64,000 nt of DNA from Sporobacter sp963675425 (GTDB lineage: Bacteria; Bacillota; Clostridia; Oscillospirales; Oscillospiraceae). The notes beneath the pieces were generated by a model. That model was not told the DNA's origin. It saw only the letters and a program-made list of their open reading frames with translations, and did no database searches. Made by a program: the position numbers and the translations under genes. The stretch covers positions 1,178,001 through 1,242,000 of the forward strand of contig OY776214.1 in NCBI GenBank assembly GCA_963675425.1. Reading direction: 5' to 3'. Shown in pieces: positions 22,653 to 32,109 of this stretch (positions are counted from its first letter, which is position 1; every line of letters begins with the position of its first letter).

Positions 22653-25103
22653 ATGTATCAATTCAGACCGGCGACCGACCGTATCTGGCATTTGCGCGAA
22701 CTGATTCGCGACAGGGTGCTGCGGATTGACTCGGAGAGAGCTATGATCTGGACCGAGGCCAGTAAAAAATACGAAAACGTTGTGCCGATCATCAAGAGGC
22801 CCTTGATGCTTTACGAGCTGTGCGAAAAAATGACGGTTATCGTAGAGGATTTTGAGCTTATTGTCGGCAATAAAAGCTCCTCGTTTTTCGGCAGCCCACA
22901 GTATCCGGAATGGATGGGACAGGGGTGGTTTTTGGAGCCGATTAAAAACGGCGAATGGGCACTCGGCGAGGACGGGCTTTATCAGAATCCCGAGGGCGAG
23001 CAGGTTCGGCTGAGCATCAGCCCGGAGGACTACGAGGCCCTTTTGTCCATTCAGGATTACTGGGCGGGCCGGCAGATTACTTCTGTCGCCGATGCCTGGC
23101 AGCCGGACGGCTTTGACGAGCTTGAGCGGCTCAACGTCTCCAGCTACGCGGACGGGGGCATGGGCATGACGGTCCTGTCGCCGGGGCATTTGATTGCCGG
23201 CTATGATAAGATCATCCAAAAGGGTTATAAGGCCATCCATGACGAGGCGCAGGGCTGGATCGACGCGCATCGCGGCAATTTGATGGGCGACGATGTCGAT
23301 AAATATATGTTCTATAAATCGGCTGTGATCGTCTGCGACGCGGCAATGCTGCTGGTAAAGCGGTACGCGCAGGCGTGCCTTGAAAAAGCCGCGGTGACCG
23401 CGGATCAAAAACGAAAGGCCGAGCTCACAAAGATGGGCGAGGGTCTTGAATGGATATCGGAAAACCCCGCACGCGACTTCTGGGAAGCCGTGCAGGCTAT
23501 TATGATGTACCAGATCCTAATTAATATCGAAACGCGAATTCCGTCGCCGTCGCTGGGCCGGTTTGACCAGTGGACATGGCCGTATCTCAAAAAGGACCTT
23601 GAGGACGGGAAGCTGACGCTGGACGAGGCGCAGGAAATTGTCGACGCGTTTTTCCTGAAGGCGAACTGCTACTATAACGCCGGACCCGACAAGCTTGTCA
23701 AAACGACAGGTATCGGCAATACCTATCAGCACACCACCATCGGCGGCGTTGACCCGGAAACAGGCGAGGACGCTACAAACCCTGTTACGTACATGGTGCT
23801 TGAAACCGTGGGCCGTTTAAAGCTCCACGATCCGACCATATCCCTGCGTATTAATAAAAACTCGCCCGATCAGCTGTGGTCGTGTGCGCTGGAGACCTCC
23901 AAGCTTGTGGGCGGTCTGCCGCTGTTTCAAAACGACGAGGTTATTATCCCGTCGCTGATGGCCGAGCTGGGCTTTGAGCTGAAGGACGCGCGCAATTACG
24001 GGATCATCGGCTGCCAGGAGATCGTCGGCTGCGGGTGTGATTTTCCCGCGCCCAACGGCTTGTATCCGCCGCATGCCAGCATCTGGTGGGGATCCGTTTT
24101 AAACATGGCTATCAACAACGGAAAAAACCCGTTTAACGGCGAGCAGTCGAGTCTTGAAACCGGCTACCTGTACGAGATGAATTCCATTGACGAGGTTAGG
24201 GCCGCCGTAGAGAACATGGGCCGGTATATTATGCGCCTGTTTATTTCGGCCAATAACTACGCTGAGTATATTTCTCCGTATTTTTCAACCCAGCCGGCGC
24301 TGTCCATCTCCATGGAAGGCTGCATGGAAAACGGAAAAGACTGCGTTATGGGCGGCTGTAAGTATAATTCCTACGGCGGTACGGCGACGGGCCTTGCCAC
24401 CCTGGCCGACGCGCTGTCCACCATCAAATACATGTGCTTTGACAAAAAGCTTATTACAACCCGCGAGCTGTATGACGCGTGGATTGCAAATTGGGAGGGG
24501 CATGAGCCGCTCCGCCAGCGGATTTTAAACGAAGTGCCGCACTACGGCAACGCCGATCCGTACGTCGACGAGGAGCTCAAATGGTGTGTCGACCTGTACT
24601 ATAACATCTGCAAAGAAATGTACAGTAAGCGTGCCAAGGTCTATAAGGCCGGGCTTTACGGCGCGTCCGACCATGTCGCGCAGGGCTATCTCACCTGGGC
24701 CACGCCCGACGGACGCAAATTCGGCGAGCCAATTGCCGATGCCATGTCGCCGGCGCAGTCACGCGATATTAACGGGCCGACGGCGGTGTTCGTGTCCTCG
24801 TGCTGCTTTGACCACCATCACTATCTCGGCGGCATCGCGCTCAACCTTCGGATGCATCCGACGGTTTTAAGCCGGGACGACGGCATTGAAAAGCTCCGCG
24901 ATATGACGAAGGCGTATTTCGACAACGGCGGTATGGAGGTCCAGTACAACGTCGTCGACACGGAAACGCTTCGGGCCGCCCAGGCCGACCCCGGCAAATA
25001 TCGGGATCTTGTCGTGCGTATCGCCGGCTACTCGGCCTACTTCGTTGAGCTTGGACACGATTTGCAAAACGATATTATTGCCCGTAACGAAAACAAGCTT
25101 TAA
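22653..25103 (+). CDS. Glycyl radical enzyme of unknown substrate (PFL-like)
   Basis: The 816-residue protein has both hallmarks of glycyl radical enzymes: the C-terminal radical site RIAGYSAYF (Gly about 792) and an active-site loop with Cys454 in IIGCQEIVGCGCD. The Cys-Gln-Glu arrangement keeps the Glu two residues after Cys seen in eliminating or decarboxylating members (GCVE), but Gln replaces Val and two more Cys follow. It is not pyruvate formate-lyase, which has two adjacent Cys. No radical SAM activase is encoded in the window, though one is required. The neighbours (BKACE, dehydrogenase, CoA-transferases, importer) suggest dissimilation of an organic acid. RBS is AAGGGGG. Confidence 0.9.
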   Translation: MYQFRPATDRIWHLRELIRDRVLRIDSERAMIWTEASKKYENVVPIIKRPLMLYELCEKMTVIVEDFELIVGNKSSSFFGSPQYPEWMGQGWFLEPIKNGEWALGEDGLYQNPEGEQVRLSISPEDYEALLSIQDYWAGRQITSVADAWQPDGFDELERLNVSSYADGGMGMTVLSPGHLIAGYDKIIQKGYKAIHDEAQGWIDAHRGNLMGDDVDKYMFYKSAVIVCDAAMLLVKRYAQACLEKAAVTADQKRKAELTKMGEGLEWISENPARDFWEAVQAIMMYQILINIETRIPSPSLGRFDQWTWPYLKKDLEDGKLTLDEAQEIVDAFFLKANCYYNAGPDKLVKTTGIGNTYQHTTIGGVDPETGEDATNPVTYMVLETVGRLKLHDPTISLRINKNSPDQLWSCALETSKLVGGLPLFQNDEVIIPSLMAELGFELKDARNYGIIGCQEIVGCGCDFPAPNGLYPPHASIWWGSVLNMAINNGKNPFNGEQSSLETGYLYEMNSIDEVRAAVENMGRYIMRLFISANNYAEYISPYFSTQPALSISMEGCMENGKDCVMGGCKYNSYGGTATGLATLADALSTIKYMCFDKKLITTRELYDAWIANWEGHEPLRQRILNEVPHYGNADPYVDEELKWCVDLYYNICKEMYSKRAKVYKAGLYGASDHVAQGYLTWATPDGRKFGEPIADAMSPAQSRDINGPTAVFVSSCCFDHHHYLGGIALNLRMHPTVLSRDDGIEKLRDMTKAYFDNGGMEVQYNVVDTETLRAAQADPGKYRDLVVRIAGYSAYFVELGHDLQNDIIARNENKL

Positions 25104-25110
25104 AACGACA

Positions 25111-25134
25111 AAAAAGCCGCGGAAGCGGCTTTTT
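25111..25134 (+). terminator. Terminator after the glycyl radical enzyme
   Basis: A 10-bp stem AAAAAGCCGC/GCGGCTTTTT (25111-25120 with 25125-25134) lies just after the stop. A second hairpin (25147-25154 with 25161-25168) lies before the convergent regulator gene and may serve that one. Confidence 0.85.
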
Positions 25135-25187
25135 CGTTAATCTGAAACGCCGCCTTTGCAGGCGGCGTCTTCGTTTATTATATCATT

Positions 25188-26783
25188 TCAGGTGCCGGCA
25201 AAGCCATATAACTCCAGCAGGAAGAATGACATCAGCATCATAAAGCGCACGTGCGGATCGTCCAGATTAATCTGGAGCATTTCCTGTATGCGGTTTATAT
25301 GGTATGTAACGTTGTTGCGGTGCATATTAAGCGCCTTGGCCGATTCGGTGGCGTTGCGTTCAAAGCACAGATAGACATGGAGCAGCTGCAGGTTGTTGCT
25401 CTTATGGCGTTCGTCGTGCTGGTACAGTTTTAAAAGCATCTCGTGATAGTCGCTGTGATACCAGAGCTCGGCGTTGGCATCATTTTCACCCAGCAGACAA
25501 AAGACATACTTTTGGCTGAAATAATGGATACGGCTTTCTTTGTCGTCCTGCAGACGGATACTCCGGCTGATGGCGCTGCCGCGCATATGATGGGCGTATT
25601 TAAGTGCCAGGGAGGACTGCTGAAAGGTAAACTGCATTTCCTCAAGGCTGGTGAAAAAAAGGCTGACGCCGCAGAGCGCATCGTACTTTTCCAGAAAGGA
25701 TTCCAGCCCCTGGCTGATCGTGTCCAGCTGATCCTCAATGTCTTTGGCATAAAAGTGGTTGATGGCCACAATGCGCTGCTGATAGCGTATGAATCGAAAA
25801 CGAGGAAAAAATTCCGAGAACTCGATGAGCATTTTGCCGATTGAGATATTCGGCGCATTGTTGGGGACGATTTGAAACAGGCAGAACTTGCCTGTCAGCG
25901 GGATACCGACGTATTGCGCGCGCTCCTCGATGATAGCCTTGTCGGTGATGGTACCCTCTACAAGATCGGTTAAAAACGTGTCGTAGATGTGATTGCACGC
26001 GTTTTTTTCTTCCCACGCGCGCTCCATGCAGACCGACAGCACGTCGATCAGGATGTTGAACAGGTCAATCAGGCTTCTCGTCATGGGCGTGCGGTTACAG
26101 GTCATGACGACATGGGAAAAGTATGTCCGGCCGAATTTAAAGAGCTTATGATAGACGGGGTATTTGGCAATCTCAAGGCTGTCGTCAATATACGCCTCGT
26201 CGGCCATCTCCCACACCTTGAACAGGTCGTATTTCCGGAATATCTGGATCGTTTCCTCCGGGAAATAGCCGTGCGTGCGCAGCGCGACGCAGATCGGATC
26301 GTCGCATGGGATGTGCCGGGAATACGCCATCAGCATCAGCGAGGAGTCAGATACAGCTATATAGTTGTCGATTATGGGATAGCACAGATCGATAATTTCC
26401 TGAATCGTGGCCTTTTTTATAAGGGCTTCGTGCATCTGCTGTATCCAGCTGATAACTTCAAAAAAGCGGTTCTGGATAAGTGTAAAAAGTGCCGTGACGG
26501 TGATATTCTCATTCACGATGATGAGCCCAGACAGGCATTCACCTGTCTCAAAGCCGTCTTTAATCCGGTCGCGCAGACAGATGCAGTAGAGCCCAGGATG
26601 ACTTTTACACAACGCAATGGCTTTGGAAAGGCCGCCGACATACAGGCAGTCATGCTCAAATTCGCCGGTTTCGTCCGGCAGGGGAAGGCATTTGGAAAAG
26701 GATACCGGGTTATCGTCGCCAACGTGCTTTTCAAGGCTGAAAGACTGGAGAACATCTAAAATGATGTTGAGCGAAATCTGCAT
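25188..26783 (-). CDS. PucR/CdaR-type transcriptional regulator
   Basis: The protein has 531 residues from the ATG at 26783, chosen because AGGTGGGAAGGGG precedes it; a longer frame to 26912 has no RBS. The C-terminal about 60 residues form the PucR-type helix-turn-helix (RNATESAKALNMHRNNVTYHINRIQEML), with a GGDEF-like/CdaR middle region before it. Such regulators respond to small catabolites such as purines, sugar acids or amino acids. It is convergent to the glycyl radical enzyme and divergent to the ABC importer, so it probably controls one or both. The ligand is unknown. Confidence 0.85.
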   Translation of the reverse strand: MQISLNIILDVLQSFSLEKHVGDDNPVSFSKCLPLPDETGEFEHDCLYVGGLSKAIALCKSHPGLYCICLRDRIKDGFETGECLSGLIIVNENITVTALFTLIQNRFFEVISWIQQMHEALIKKATIQEIIDLCYPIIDNYIAVSDSSLMLMAYSRHIPCDDPICVALRTHGYFPEETIQIFRKYDLFKVWEMADEAYIDDSLEIAKYPVYHKLFKFGRTYFSHVVMTCNRTPMTRSLIDLFNILIDVLSVCMERAWEEKNACNHIYDTFLTDLVEGTITDKAIIEERAQYVGIPLTGKFCLFQIVPNNAPNISIGKMLIEFSEFFPRFRFIRYQQRIVAINHFYAKDIEDQLDTISQGLESFLEKYDALCGVSLFFTSLEEMQFTFQQSSLALKYAHHMRGSAISRSIRLQDDKESRIHYFSQKYVFCLLGENDANAELWYHSDYHEMLLKLYQHDERHKSNNLQLLHVYLCFERNATESAKALNMHRNNVTYHINRIQEMLQINLDDPHVRFMMLMSFFLLELYGFAGT

Positions 26784-27339
26784 TTTACCCCTTCCCACCT
26801 TACAATAAATCAAAAAAAGTATCTCACAATACATGAAAAAAGTCAAATTTGGCCGGCCGGCAGGATCATATTTTGTGATATGCGAACAAATCGAAGTCGG
26901 CAAAAAATACAAAAATATTGTTCATAATTACAAAATCACTAAAAATATTTTGATATTGTCACAGTAAATGGGTATTAACACCAGCTTTTCGCATTAAAAC
27001 CCACTTATAATCCTGATGCTATTTTCGATGTGACCATCAATTTTCAAATTACTTGTCACTATTGCCAAAGACTTCGATCTGGTGACATGGTATATTAGCT
27101 ATATCGCACACTGTTCTTTTCTTGATTTTCTCCTTTCATAATCATCGGCACACATGGCTTCATGTGTGCCGATGATTAAAAAAGGAACCAGCCGGCGCCG
27201 GCCCCTACAGCAGGATGCTATCCGAAGTGCGACGGCAACGTGATTGTATAGCTTTGTAATGGAAAGGAGAATGCCCGCGATATTTTGAAGTTTAGTATTT
27301 TAGATGGAAAGGCAATTAAAAAAAGGGAGGTACATATCT
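26784..27339. promoter_or_regulatory. Divergent regulatory region with a 17-bp perfect inverted repeat
   Basis: The region separates the regulator (minus) from the importer operon (plus). It is AT-rich and has a perfect 17-bp inverted repeat with a 4-base loop (27140-27156 with 27161-27177). No T tract follows on either strand, so it is not an ordinary terminator; an operator or a leader hairpin is more likely. No convincing small gene was seen. The importer's RBS (GGGAGG) is just before 27340. Confidence 0.5.
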
Positions 27340-28689
27340 ATGTTGAGAAAATCACTACCTAAAGCAACCTTTGCCCTGCTGCTGGCGCTTATGCTGGTGT
27401 TTAGCCTGTTTGCCGGTTGTGCAGAAAAAACCGATTCCGGATCCGATACATCGGACAGCGGCGCGCCGTCGGCGTCGGCTGCGGAGAATACGTCCCCGGA
27501 GACAGCTGAGCAGAATGATCCGGATAAGCCGGATAAGGAAAAAATCCTCATTGGCGCCGTTCGATCACAGACCGGTGTTTACGCACTGTTCGATCAGGTG
27601 GCGTTCGGGCCCTGCTACAGGATGTGGGTTGACGAGGTTAATGCCGACGGCGGTATTTATGTTGAGGAATATGGAAAAAAACTGCCCGTCGAACTCAAAG
27701 TCTATGATGACACGTCGGATATGGGGACAATGACGCAGCTTTATCAGAAGCTTATCCTTGAAGATGAGGTCGATTTCCTCCTTCCGCCGGTCAGCACGGC
27801 GTTCCTCACCGCGGCTGTTCCGATCGCAGCGCAGTATGGCTATCTCATGATCGGCGCCGAAGGCGGCAGCACGACACTCAGAGAAACGCTCGTCAAGTAT
27901 CCGAATTTCTTTTCGGTGCTTAACTACTCGGAGCAGCAGGTGCCCGCGCAGGTTGAACTTTTCAATGATTTAGGCGTTGAAAGCGTCTTTATCGTATTTA
28001 TTCAGGATACGCACGGCATCGAGTACTCCGGCGCGGCAAGCCCCGCGTTCGCGGCGGCCGGTATCGATGTCGTCGGGCTCAAGAGCGTCCCGCCCGATAT
28101 CGCCGATATGACGCCGATTATTAACGAGGCGAAAGCCTCCGGGGCCGACGCGTTTGTCATGTATGTTTATCCGGATCAGTCTTTCCCGGCTATCGGTATC
28201 GCCAAAGCGGTCGGTTATAATCCGGATGTCTTCCTGATCGGTTCCGGCGGCAGCTTTGATTCGATCCAGTTGGCCTGCGGCGGCGCCGAAGGCGTTGAAG
28301 GCATCATGTGGGAAGGCGCGTGGAATGCCAAGAGTTCTCCAGAAGCCGCAGAATTTACTGAAAAGATCCAGGCATTCTATGCCGACGATCCGAGCTTCGG
28401 TATGGACTGGTGGGGTCACCTTCCGTATTATGCCAGCTTGCAGATCCTGCAGGAGGCCATTGAGAAGACCGGTACGTTAGACAATACTGCAATCGCCGAT
28501 TACATAAAGGAAAACCATTTCACCACCGTTATGGGCGATACGTGGTTTGAAAACCAGGAGCTGGCGCTTGAGTGCTATCAAGGTCAGGTCGGCCAGTGGC
28601 AGAACGGTATTCCCGAAGTCGTCGATGTCGGTGACAACAGAACGGCCGATCCGATCTACCCGAAACCGGAATGGGCGTCCGCGAGCTGA
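27340..28689 (+). CDS. ABC transporter substrate-binding lipoprotein, LivK-type
   Basis: The protein has 449 residues from the ATG at 27340 (GGGAGG RBS); a longer frame from 27304 lacks an RBS. The signal peptide ends in LFAGC, a lipobox with Cys27 as lipid anchor, followed by a Ser/Asp-rich linker. The mature part begins ILIGAVRSQTGVYALFDQ, typical of type I periplasmic-binding proteins for branched-chain amino acids, amides and aromatic or organic acids. The four genes after it supply two permeases and two ATPases. The ligand is unknown; the location beside the BKACE-GRE cluster suggests that it imports the substrate of that pathway. Confidence 0.9.
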   Translation: MLRKSLPKATFALLLALMLVFSLFAGCAEKTDSGSDTSDSGAPSASAAENTSPETAEQNDPDKPDKEKILIGAVRSQTGVYALFDQVAFGPCYRMWVDEVNADGGIYVEEYGKKLPVELKVYDDTSDMGTMTQLYQKLILEDEVDFLLPPVSTAFLTAAVPIAAQYGYLMIGAEGGSTTLRETLVKYPNFFSVLNYSEQQVPAQVELFNDLGVESVFIVFIQDTHGIEYSGAASPAFAAAGIDVVGLKSVPPDIADMTPIINEAKASGADAFVMYVYPDQSFPAIGIAKAVGYNPDVFLIGSGGSFDSIQLACGGAEGVEGIMWEGAWNAKSSPEAAEFTEKIQAFYADDPSFGMDWWGHLPYYASLQILQEAIEKTGTLDNTAIADYIKENHFTTVMGDTWFENQELALECYQGQVGQWQNGIPEVVDVGDNRTADPIYPKPEWASAS

Positions 28690-28757
28690 CAGGCTTTACG
28701 GTTTCGGTATTCTCAGGTAAATTTAGCGACATCTAAATTTCGTTAAAATATTAAAGT

Positions 28758-28807
28758 GCAGGCTGTCTAAGGGTGACAACTAGAGGTCTAAACCTTAGAT
28801 GGCCTGC
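28758..28807 (+). other. Intercistronic hairpin between binding protein and permease
   Basis: A 15-bp stem with two G-U pairs (28758-28772 with 28793-28807) lies 70 bases after the binding-protein stop. Such hairpins let the binding protein be made in excess over the membrane components. Confidence 0.6.
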
Positions 28808-28854
28808 CGTTTGTAAAACCTGTTTTCGATTTCCACTAGATAGGAGCTTAAACA

Positions 28855-29718
28855 ATGACTACCGTATTAAATGTGATCATCGGCGGTTTGATCATGGGCG
28901 GCATCTATGCACTGATATCTATGGGACTCAGCCTGCAGTACGGCGTTGCCAAGATCCTGAACGTCTCGCACGGTGAATTTATCATGGTGGCGGCTTTTCT
29001 CACATGGGGATTGACCGTGGCGGGGATCCATCCGCTATTGGCCCTCATCATATGTTGTCCGCTGACTTTTCTGATCGGCTTTATCCTGCATATCACGATT
29101 TACAGATGGCTGAAGTTATTTTCCCCGTCGTCCGCCGGATTTGAGAGTAATGCCATGTTGGTGTCCTTCGGCCTGATGTTTATTTTATCGAACACCGGCA
29201 TGAAAATTTGGGGCAATAACCTCAGAGGGTACGATTTTTTGCTCAATCCTGTAAATATTGCCGGAACGACGACGCCCGCCAACCGGCTTTTCGTCCTCGT
29301 TATATCTTTGGCGGTCAGCGTGCTGTTTTATATTTTCCTGTCCCGTTCGCGGACGGGCAAGTCCATCCGGGCGGCCAGCCAGGACGCCACGGCGGCCAGC
29401 ATGATGGGTGTGAAAATCAATAAAATTATGGCGGTTTGCTTCGGCATCGGCGCAATTCTAGCGGGTATTGCCGGATCCCTGATCAGCATGTACAATCAGG
29501 TCAGCGTGACGATGGGCATGCAATATACTGTCATCGCCCTGATCGTCGTTGTTCTGGGCGGCATGGGCAGCATACCCGGCAGCATGATCGGCGGTATGAT
29601 TTTGGGGATGGTCGGAAGTATTGTCAGCTACATAGACCCAAGCTTATCGATGGTGGCGTACTATGTAATCATTCTGGTTTTACTGCTTGTGAGACCAAAA
29701 GGATTATTGGGGAGGTAA
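28855..29718 (+). CDS. ABC transporter permease, LivH-type
   Basis: The 287-residue protein is strongly hydrophobic with about eight membrane segments (e.g. VLNVIIGGLIMGGIYALIS at the start, LLALIICCPLTFLIGFIL). The GLSLQYGVAKILNVSHGEF segment is characteristic of LivH permeases, and AASQDATAASMMGV marks the ATPase-contact loop. It forms the membrane channel with the next gene. RBS AGGAG precedes the ATG. Confidence 0.9.
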   Translation: MTTVLNVIIGGLIMGGIYALISMGLSLQYGVAKILNVSHGEFIMVAAFLTWGLTVAGIHPLLALIICCPLTFLIGFILHITIYRWLKLFSPSSAGFESNAMLVSFGLMFILSNTGMKIWGNNLRGYDFLLNPVNIAGTTTPANRLFVLVISLAVSVLFYIFLSRSRTGKSIRAASQDATAASMMGVKINKIMAVCFGIGAILAGIAGSLISMYNQVSVTMGMQYTVIALIVVVLGGMGSIPGSMIGGMILGMVGSIVSYIDPSLSMVAYYVIILVLLLVRPKGLLGR

Positions 29719-29722
29719 AGAT

Positions 29723-30691
29723 ATGGATTTGGTTAAATCAGGAAGCGGCATGACTACGAAGAAAATTGTTCCTCCCGCCATCTTCATTGCGTTGCTGGCT
29801 GCGCTTGGATTCGGCCCGTTATATTTTCCCGCGTATTACGTCGTTTTGTTTACCACGGCAATCATGTATGTTGTATTATCTGTCAGCTGGAACATTTTTT
29901 CAGGCCCCACAGGCTACACGTCTCTGGCAACGGCCGCGTTCTACGGCGTTGGAGTATACGCAGCCGCGGCATTCGGCAACAATTTGCCGCTGCCCTTACT
30001 CATGTTGGTCGGCGGTGCGGCCAGTTTCGTTCTGGCGGTGATCATTGGCTCAATCACGCTGAGGCTGCGCGGCGTATACTTCACTATTTTTACGTTTGGC
30101 CTGGTTGCACTCTTAAGCAGCCTTGTCTTGTGGTATGAAATCAAGTATAACGGCACGCGCGGACGAACGGTTGTGTTAGTTGACCCCGTAACGGTGTTTT
30201 ACTGTATGTTTGCCGCTATGATCATTGTGCTTCTGGTCGCATTATTCATTAAGCGCTCCAGATTCGGCATGGCGCTCGTCAGTATCGGAGAATGTGAGGA
30301 TGCCGCGGCTCACATTGGCGTTAACACAACGCTCGTTAAGGTGCTTGCCTTTGCGATAACCTCTTTTTTTATGGGGGCTGTAGGTGCGGCCAGGGCGACG
30401 ACGATGATTTATATTGACCCGCCGATTGCATTCAACGTTTTAATGTCGTTTATGCCCGTGCTGATGGTTATTTTTGGAGGGGCAAACAGCTTTATCGGCC
30501 CGGTTATCGGCGCTGTGATATTTACGGTGCTTCAGGAAAAACTGATTACACAATATCCGCAATGGTATATGATCGCATTCGGGGCCATCATGATTCTGGC
30601 GATCCTGTTCCTGCCGAACGGCCTTGTGGGACTCCCGAAGCAGATTCGCAACGCTCGGAAGAAGGGGGCAAAAGAAAATGCGAATTCTTGA
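29723..30691 (+). CDS. ABC transporter permease, LivM-type
   Basis: The 322-residue polytopic membrane protein has the LivM pattern: SWNIFSGPTGYTSLATAAFYGVGVYAAA near residue 60 and ALVSIGECEDAAAHIGVNTTLVKVLAF as the cytoplasmic coupling loop. It starts four bases after the LivH stop (RBS GGGGAGG) and overlaps the next ATPase gene by 14 bases, so all are translated from one message. Confidence 0.9.
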   Translation: MDLVKSGSGMTTKKIVPPAIFIALLAALGFGPLYFPAYYVVLFTTAIMYVVLSVSWNIFSGPTGYTSLATAAFYGVGVYAAAAFGNNLPLPLLMLVGGAASFVLAVIIGSITLRLRGVYFTIFTFGLVALLSSLVLWYEIKYNGTRGRTVVLVDPVTVFYCMFAAMIIVLLVALFIKRSRFGMALVSIGECEDAAAHIGVNTTLVKVLAFAITSFFMGAVGAARATTMIYIDPPIAFNVLMSFMPVLMVIFGGANSFIGPVIGAVIFTVLQEKLITQYPQWYMIAFGAIMILAILFLPNGLVGLPKQIRNARKKGAKENANS

Positions 30692-31397
30692 GGCCGTCGG
30701 CCTGAACAAATCATTCGGAGGTCTTACCGCCGTTTCACAGGTCGACTTTTTTGTAGAAAAGGGAGAAATCCTGGGATTGATCGGCCCGAACGGCGCCGGG
30801 AAAACCACGCTGTTCAATCTGCTTTCGGGTGCCATCCAGATGGATTCGGGCACCGTCACTTTTAACGGACAAAAAATCAGCGGCATGAAACCTAATCGGA
30901 TCTGTCATCTCGGTATCGGCCGCTCATTCCAGACCGCAAAGAATTTTGCCGGGATGCCGGTACGCCAGAATGTGCTGATGGGCGCGCTGTTTGGCACAAA
31001 AGGACAAACCGCGTCGCAGGGGTCACAGACTGTGGATGAGGTCCTCGATTTCGTCGGACTGACCGGGCAGCGCGACAAGATGGTTCCGGATATCCCACTG
31101 GCACACCAGAAACGTCTGGAGGTTGCCCGCGCGCTGGCAACAAAGCCGACGCTCCTGCTGCTGGATGAGATGATGGCCGGACTTAATCCGTCCGAAGTGT
31201 CCGAAGCGATGGAGCTTGTAACGAAGATCCGTGATACCGGGATCACTGTTATTATGATTGAGCATGTTATGAAGGCGATTATGAACATATGTGACCGCAT
31301 TGTCGTGCTGCACCACGGCGCGAAGATCGCTGAGGGCACGCCGGACGAGATTGCTTCCAGCAAGACGGTTATCGAAGTCTACTTAGGGGGGTGTTGA
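30678..31397 (+). CDS. ABC transporter ATP-binding protein, LivG-type
   Basis: The protein has 239 residues from ATG 30678 inside the end of livM. It has Walker A GPNGAGKTT, the degenerate LivG signature (LAHQKRLEVARAL instead of LSGGQ), Walker B LLLLDEMMAGL and the switch-His region MIEHVMKAI. It powers import together with the following LivF. Confidence 0.92.
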   Translation: MRILEAVGLNKSFGGLTAVSQVDFFVEKGEILGLIGPNGAGKTTLFNLLSGAIQMDSGTVTFNGQKISGMKPNRICHLGIGRSFQTAKNFAGMPVRQNVLMGALFGTKGQTASQGSQTVDEVLDFVGLTGQRDKMVPDIPLAHQKRLEVARALATKPTLLLLDEMMAGLNPSEVSEAMELVTKIRDTGITVIMIEHVMKAIMNICDRIVVLHHGAKIAEGTPDEIASSKTVIEVYLGGC

Positions 31398-31398
31398 C

Positions 31399-32109
31399 AT
31401 GTCCATGCTTGAAGTTGAAAAAATCAATGTTTTTTATGGTAACGTTCAGGCGTTGTGGGATGTCTCTCTTAGGGTGGAGGAAGCCGAGATTGTCGCGCTG
31501 CTCGGCGCCAACGGCGCGGGTAAGACAACGCTCCTCAATACGATTACGGGCCTGGTAAAGCCGCAGTCCGGGCACGTCAGCTTTATGGGCCAATCGCTGG
31601 ACGGTATGCCCAGCCACGCAATTATGGAAAAGGGTATCGCGTATCTGCCGGAGGGCGGGCGATTGTTTCCGGATATGTCCATCAAGGAAAACCTGGAAAT
31701 GGGCGTTTACCCCAAAGGCATGTGGAATACGCGCAAAGATGCGATGGAACGTGTTTTCGAATTATTTCCTAAGCTTAAGGAACGGCAAAAGCAGATGGCT
31801 TCAACGCTCAGCGGCGGCGAGAAGCAGATGCTCGCCATGGCGCGGGGCCTGATGTCTAACCCCAAGCTGTGCTTATTCGATGAGCTGTCGTACGGCCTGG
31901 CGCCGATTATCGTGCTGGAAGTATTCAACATTGTTAAAATGCTGCGCGACCAGGGCATCACGGTTTTGCTTGTTGAGCAGAACGTACATCAGACGATGGA
32001 GATTGCCGACCGGGCTTACGTGCTTGAAAACGGCGTGCTCGCGCTGGAAGGTCCCTGCTGCGACCTGAAGGAAAACGACTACGTTAAAAAAGCATACCTG
32101 GGGCTTTAG
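31399..32109 (+). CDS. ABC transporter ATP-binding protein, LivF-type
   Basis: The 236-residue ATPase starts one base after the LivG stop. Walker A GANGAGKTT, signature LSGGEKQMLAMARGL and Walker B LCLFDELSYGL are intact, and the C-terminus is LivF-like (LVEQNVHQTMEIADRAYVLENG). It is the last gene of the importer operon. A hairpin at 32102-32119 overlaps its stop codon. Confidence 0.92.
   Translation: MSMLEVEKINVFYGNVQALWDVSLRVEEAEIVALLGANGAGKTTLLNTITGLVKPQSGHVSFMGQSLDGMPSHAIMEKGIAYLPEGGRLFPDMSIKENLEMGVYPKGMWNTRKDAMERVFELFPKLKERQKQMASTLSGGEKQMLAMARGLMSNPKLCLFDELSYGLAPIIVLEVFNIVKMLRDQGITVLLVEQNVHQTMEIADRAYVLENGVLALEGPCCDLKENDYVKKAYLGL

Noticed and set aside
22653..25103. Pyruvate formate-lyase
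   Set aside because: The active-site loop has one Cys followed by Gln-Glu instead of the adjacent Cys pair of PFL.
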